Assembly (NCBI GenBank): GCA_014549065.1
Contig: JACDOX010000154.1
Coordinates: forward strand, 822,259 to 886,258
Source: Cardinalis cardinalis
Taxonomy: Eukaryota > Chordata > Aves > Passeriformes > Cardinalidae
Length of the DNA stretch: 64,000 nucleotides
Reading direction: 5' to 3'
The position numbers were made by a program, and so were the translations under genes. Below are positions 59,601 to 64,000 of the stretch, one piece after another (position 1 is the stretch's first letter; the number at the start of each line of letters is the position of its first letter). The notes beneath the pieces are model-generated. The model saw only the letters and a program-made list of their open reading frames with translations, ran no database searches and was not told the origin of the DNA.

Positions 59601-59910
59601 ATCCAGGGAGACACAGAGAAAAGANGGAAAAAAATACTCATAGCAAACCAAACCCGACCCAACGCTAACGGGATTCGCATCCCCTTCCCAGGTCTGTGGG
59701 GAGCAGATCCCAAAAGCTGGTGGGCAGCTTCCTTTTTTCAGAGGCTTTGCTGGGATGCCTGTGGCCTGTGGAAAAATAGGTTGGGGTGTGTGTGTGCACA
59801 AGTAATGGGAAGAGGATGGGTTGTGCAAGGTGTCCTGTGGCGGGATAAAGCCTGGGATGGGGTCCCGGGGGAGTGACATGGGGCTCTACAGCCAGCAGGG
59901 AAGGTGATGG

Positions 59911-60100
59911 GAGAATCATGGAATGGTCTGGGTGGGAAGGGACATTTAAAGGTCGTCTTGTCCCACCCCNTGCCATGGGCAGGGATGTCACCCACCAGAT
60001 CTGGTTGCTCAAAGCCCTGTCCAAGCTGGCCTTGATTNTTTCCAGGGATGGNACAATCACCACCACTCCAGGCTTGGGAAGTTCTGAGACTTTCTCCACC
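59911..60100 (-). mobile_element. CR1 LINE fragment
   Basis: Reverse: AGAATCATGGAATGGTCTGGGTGGGAAGGGACATTTAAAG to TTCTGAGACTTTCTCCACC. Confidence 0.9.
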
Positions 60101-60384
60101 TCATACCTGGCTTAAAATAATTCCTATGGAGCATTCAGTGGGTGACAATGACCCTCACACCTGGGGATTTATCCCACCTGGAATGTCCACCCTGCCACCT
60201 GCACAAGCTGGGATGACACTTGTGGGTCCTGCCTGAGGGTTGTTGTCCAAATAGGGAGAAATTTTGTGTCACAGGGTTCACCAGAACCTTCCCTAAACTT
60301 TGAGATTCTGTCCAGGGCCTTGCAATGGCTCCGTGGTCTGGTGAGATGCAGGAAGGAAGATCTCAGCATGCCCACATCACACAA

Positions 60385-60520
60385 GGGACCTTATCCAGGC
60401 TGGATGGGGCTTGGAGCCACCTGGGATGGTGGAAGGTGTCCNTGCCCATGGCAAGGGTTGGGANGAACTTTAAGGCCCCTTCCAACCCAAGCCATTCCCT
60501 GATTCCATGTTTTCATGCTT
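60385..60520 (+). mobile_element. CR1 LINE 3' end
   Basis: Forward: TCCAGGCTGGATGGGGCTTGGAGCC to CCAAGCCATTCCCTGATTCCATG. Confidence 0.92.
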
Positions 60521-60918
60521 TGATCAAGACAGATGGACAGGGGCAATAATTCTCCTGACAGTTTTGCTCCCTGTGTTCCAGCCAACATGGATTCACTGCT
60601 GGATTTAGGCACTGGGAAATCTGGCTCAGCTTTCACCTCNTGAGTTCACCCTAAACTTTCTCAGTGTGACCTCAAACAGCTCAAATCCTCTGAATCTCTT
60701 CAGTTTCCTGCTCAGAAGTGCTGAAATAACACTGGGGGCAAGACACTTTCCTGTGCCTCAGTTTCCTCCTTGTTTTTCCCCAGCGCTCAGTCATTTAAAT
60801 TGCAAATTTGCAGCATCAGGGGTTGTCTCATGATATTTCCACATCACTTAATACAAGAGAAAACTGCTTATCTTTGATCTGATACCACGGTGCTTCCNCA
60901 ACNGTGTCTTGAGCACNG

Positions 60919-60944
60919 TAATAATAATAAAAATAATAAAAAGG
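60919..60944 (+). repeat. AAT trinucleotide tract
   Basis: TAATAATAATAAAAATAATAAAAAG. Confidence 0.9.
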
Positions 60945-61429
60945 CATGAGTTATTCCTTCTCAGGGGAGAAGNTTTGTTTCCAGAGATGCTCAAGAGATG
61001 GATAATAACAAACAATTNTAATACAAAGCCTGTTTCTTTGCAATTTAATATTTTGCAAAACCACAAATCTGGATGTATTTGTACTTTTTGCTTTGTCTAC
61101 TGGATCCCTTCCACAATTACTTGCAGGGATAAGAAGTTTATTTTCCTGTACTTTTGGGGAGAGAATTCTTCAAAATAAAAAACAGTGAGAGACTGAGCTG
61201 CAAGAGGGAGGAAAATCATGGCCAAACCATCATTTGGTACAGCAAGAAAACCCAACCAATGGTAATGATCTTTTCTACTTCAATTTTCACCTGCAGAACA
61301 CAGAGGNGTCTTCAAGGCAAGGAAAATGCCTCTGTTCTTCCCTCTCCCACACCCCTCCTCAAAGACAATTTAAAAAATTGTCATTTCATCTGCATCCTGC
61401 ATTGCTCTGTCTCCTCTTTCCAGGAGCAG

Positions 61430-61625
61430 ATCCAGGACTGGGTGCTCATTTCTGGTAAAATGGGGGTGGCTTGTCTGGCAGGGAAGTGGTGGATCCCCAT
61501 CCCTGGAGAGGTTAAATTATGGATGTGGCACTTGGGGACATGGGTCAGAAGTGGCCTTGGCGCTGCTGGAGGAGTGATGACCTTGGAGGGATTTTCCAGC
61601 CTTAGTGATTCCAGGATTCTGAGTT
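61430..61625 (+). mobile_element. CR1 LINE fragment
   Basis: Forward: GGTGGATCCCCATCCCTGGAGAGG, GGCACTTGGGGACATGGGTCAG, CCTTAGTGATTCCAGGATTCTG. Confidence 0.87.
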
Positions 61626-61884
61626 GGCGCTACACGACATTCAGGCATATTTAATCTTCAGAAATCACCAGCTTTTGAAGTCCAACATGGCAAAGTTTCG
61701 TTCTGTCGGAGATTGGGAGACTCATGGATTAGCAGACTCTTGGATTAGTATCCTTGTACAGACATCTGGGGTTCACCTGCAGAAAAGCCATGGGATAGAC
61801 CTGGGGTGTGTCACTGGGATTTTCCTGGTCAGAAAAAAAAAATCTGTCTGAACTGGGAAATTATGAAAAGGACAAAAAATTGAA

Positions 61885-62185
61885 TCCTCTAGGTTGTNAA
61901 AGTCCTTTAAGAGCATTGAGTCCAACCATTCTCCAGCAGAGCCAAGGGCACCACTAATTCATGTCCCCAAGTGCCACATCCAGAGGATTTAAATCCCTCC
62001 ATGTATGGTGATTCCAACACTTCTGGATTATTCCTAACACCCAGTCTAAGCCTCCCCTGGTGCAACTCCAGGCTGTTTTTTCTTGTCCTACCACTTGTTC
62101 CTTTGGACAAGGCACCAACCTTCACCTGGCTCCACCCTCCTGTCAGGGAGTTGTGGAGAACCTGCCATATTTTTTCTCCAGTGGG
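61885..62185 (-). mobile_element. CR1 LINE fragment
   Basis: Reverse: GAGTCCAACCATTCTCCAGC, ATGTCCCCAAGTGCCACATCC, CTCCCCTGGTGCAACTCCAGGCTG. Confidence 0.87.
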
Positions 62186-62999
62186 TTTCTCTGAACTGGA
62201 TTAGGATCACTGTAGCTCTGATTTTTGGATTTTCATCCCAGTTTTTCCCTGGGCTTGGCACCTGCCCTTGGGGAATGATGTGGCTCCTCAGGAAGGCAAT
62301 GAAAAGGGAGGGAAATTCTCATTTTGAAGCTGTTTGAGAGGATGCATTGGAAGGGNGAAGGAAAACTTCAGCTCAGTCCCTGGGAATTCTTCTCCTGCCA
62401 AGAAATCTGCATTGTTGGAAAGAGTCTCCCAGAGGAAGTGATTGAAATATCATTGTGTGAATCATATCTGTAACAAGGTTACAAGAAGCTTTGCTGAACC
62501 CTGGGAATAGGTTAAATGACCTAAAAAGACTTTGTTTTTCATGCAGCAACGGCCTCTAGCAGCCCATTTTAAGGNAAGGCTCCTGTTTTTGGAGATCCAC
62601 CAAGGCTGGGATGTGCCCCAGCATCNCCTGTCCCCAGCTGAGCTGCACAAGGTGCTGGAATACATCTCTGGGATGGNTTTTCTGCTGTTTAAAGAGGGCT
62701 GAGATACCTCAAATGACAACTCTTGTGTGACAAGTTCTGCCTGGGGTGTGTTCTGGTGGTGTTTGCTGAGACTCAGGGCAGTTGTGGTCAGACTGGCACC
62801 CCTGGGGCAATGATGGGGATGTGGGGACAAGGGGACACGGGAGGGTGGGGTTGGCTGGTGAGCCTGGGGTCCTGCTCTGGGGATAGTGGCTGGTGCAGGG
62901 ATGGGAAATGATGTTTGGAAGGAGACATGAGATCTGGAGGGGTGAATTTTATGCTGGGATGAAGAGGTTGGGTTGAGCCAAAGAAAGATAAAATCATCA

Positions 63000-63422
63000 C
63001 CCAGTTCCACCCCCTGCCATGGGCAGAGACATCTTCCACTATTCCAGGCTGCTCCAAGCCCTGTCCAACCTGGCCGTGGACATTTTCAGGGATCCAGGGG
63101 CAGACACAGCTTCTCTGGGCACCCTGTGCCAGGGCCTCCCCACCCTCACAGGGAAGAATTCCTTCCCAATATCCCATCCATCCCTGCCCTCTGGCAGTGG
63201 GAAGCCATTCCCTGTGTCCTGTCCCTCCTTGCCTTGTCCCAAGTCCCTCTCCAGCTCTCCTGGAGCCCCTTTAGGCCCTGGAAGGGGCTCTGAGCTCTCC
63301 CTGGATCTTTCTCTTCTCCAGGTGAACCCCACCAGCTCTCCCAGCCTGGCTCCAGAGCAGAGGGGCTCCAGCCATTGGAGCAATTCTGTGGATTCCTCTG
63401 GGCTCTCTCCACCAGCTCCACA
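63000..63422 (-). mobile_element. CR1 LINE fragment
   Basis: Reverse: CCCAGTTCCACCCCCTGCCATGGGCAG to GGGCTCTCTCCACCAGCTCCACATTC, a near full-length 3' UTR type copy like that at 19355. Confidence 0.95.
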
Positions 63423-63864
63423 TTCTCCCCATCCCCATCCCTACACTCTGTTCCAGGACAGAGCTGCAGATTGTTTCAGTCCCTCTGGTCAGCAGCTCCC
63501 GGCTCCTGTAATCCCTTGTTATTCCANCCTTGGCCATGCCCTCCACACATCCCTCATCCTTGTGCTCAGATCTTCCTNAGAAGATCTGTCTGTCATCCCC
63601 TGCCTGAAGCTCAAATTCATCATCCTTTGCCTTCAGAGCCCTGCAGGACACTGCCCCTTTCCTGCTCATTCTTCCTCTTCCTTCCTTCCATACAAGTGGA
63701 AAATGCCCTCTCTGAGCTCAGAGCTGCTGACAACATCTTTTTTGAGGGAAAGAGGCCTCAAGTCTAGGAAACAACCACCAGCCTCTGCAGGCCCCTCATG
63801 TGCAATTTGGACAGCGGTGTTGGCTTGAGTGAGAGCTGAGCAAAAAAAAACAACCAAAAAAAAG

Positions 63865-63870
63865 TTTATT
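63865..63870 (-). promoter_or_regulatory. Candidate minus-strand poly(A) signal
   Basis: AATAAA on the minus strand (within GGGACAAATAAAC), followed on that strand by T-rich and G/T-rich sequence. It could mark the 3' end of a minus-strand gene lying to the right of the window; the same-position neighbour in mammals is RP1L1. Confidence 0.25.
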
Positions 63871-64000
63871 TGTCCCATTGTTCACAGGAATTATTAAACA
63901 CACAGAGCATGGAACAGAGTGAATCCCTGGGCAAATGCAGTCACTGACAGGTGTTGCATGCCATTGTTACCAGGGCTGGTTGGTACAAATCTGTGCCAGG

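Larger units (their letters stand above)
46130..64000. other. Region downstream of the PRSS55-like gene, no gene recognised
   Basis: About 17.9 kb with no convincing exon set. It holds the two clustered LTRs near 49.4-50.9 kb, the ATATT array, the CR1 fragments listed here, and long unique AT-rich stretches (47200-48330, 55120-59170). In mammals the next gene beyond PRSS55 is RP1L1, on the opposite strand. No long RP1L1-like frame was seen on the minus strand. Confidence 0.6.

Noticed and set aside
1..64000. CRISPR arrays, operons, prophage or other bacterial systems
   Set aside because: The window is vertebrate nuclear DNA. All regular repeats are microsatellites, minisatellites or interspersed elements.

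Overview
This window looks like nuclear DNA of a songbird (oscine passerine), from a draft assembly with scattered N bases. The evidence is about forty short 3'-end fragments of chicken-repeat-1 (CR1) LINEs in both orientations, solo LTRs of a type common in passerines, a nuclear copy of avian mitochondrial control region plus part of tRNA-Phe, and two vertebrate genes with intact splice signals. Most open frames here are chance frames or lie inside CR1 copies. Only 6 coding segments are supported in 64 kb.

Layout. Bases 1-25788 appear to be the last intron of MSRA (methionine sulfoxide reductase A, + strand); no other MSRA exon was recognised there. The last MSRA exon is 25789-25953, followed by about 0.6 kb of probable 3' UTR. 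Next, on the same strand, is a five-exon gene for a secreted or membrane-tethered trypsin-like protein, best explained as PRSS55 because PRSS55 lies just downstream of MSRA in mammals. Its exons are 28788-28842 (signal peptide), 29751-29940 (His57 exon), 30919-31166 (Asp102 exon), 34197-34351 and 45821-46108 (Ser195-region exon and hydrophobic tail). All junction phases agree and give 311 codons plus a stop. From 46109 to 64000 I see no convincing gene, only CR1 and LTR insertions, a large ATATT array and unique sequence. A poly(A) signal on the minus strand near 63868 may mark the 3' end of the next gene.

Main point. The PRSS55-like protein keeps the catalytic His and Asp, the activation Ile, Asp194 and four of the five classical disulfides. 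It has Gly in place of the nucleophile Ser195, Arg at the 189 specificity position, Gly for Trp215 and Val for Gly193, and it lacks Cys220. The loop leading to residue 191 is replaced by a Gly/Glu/Arg tract encoded by a GGA-rich repeat. The frame is open from signal peptide to C-terminal hydrophobic anchor, so it reads as a membrane-tethered pseudoprotease rather than an obviously dead gene.

Mobile DNA. Three solo LTRs of one family (35868-36250, 49419-50043, 50485-50867), all oriented to the minus strand, each have a 6-bp target-site duplication. One has grown a 247-bp ATATT array, and one is inserted in the 3' tail of a CR1. A different, unrelated LTR lies at about 39217-39941. The mitochondrial insertion is in intron 3 of the protease gene. 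The two genes share a strand and neighbourhood, but nothing in the sequence links their functions: MSRA repairs oxidised methionine, and mammalian PRSS55 is a testis protein.
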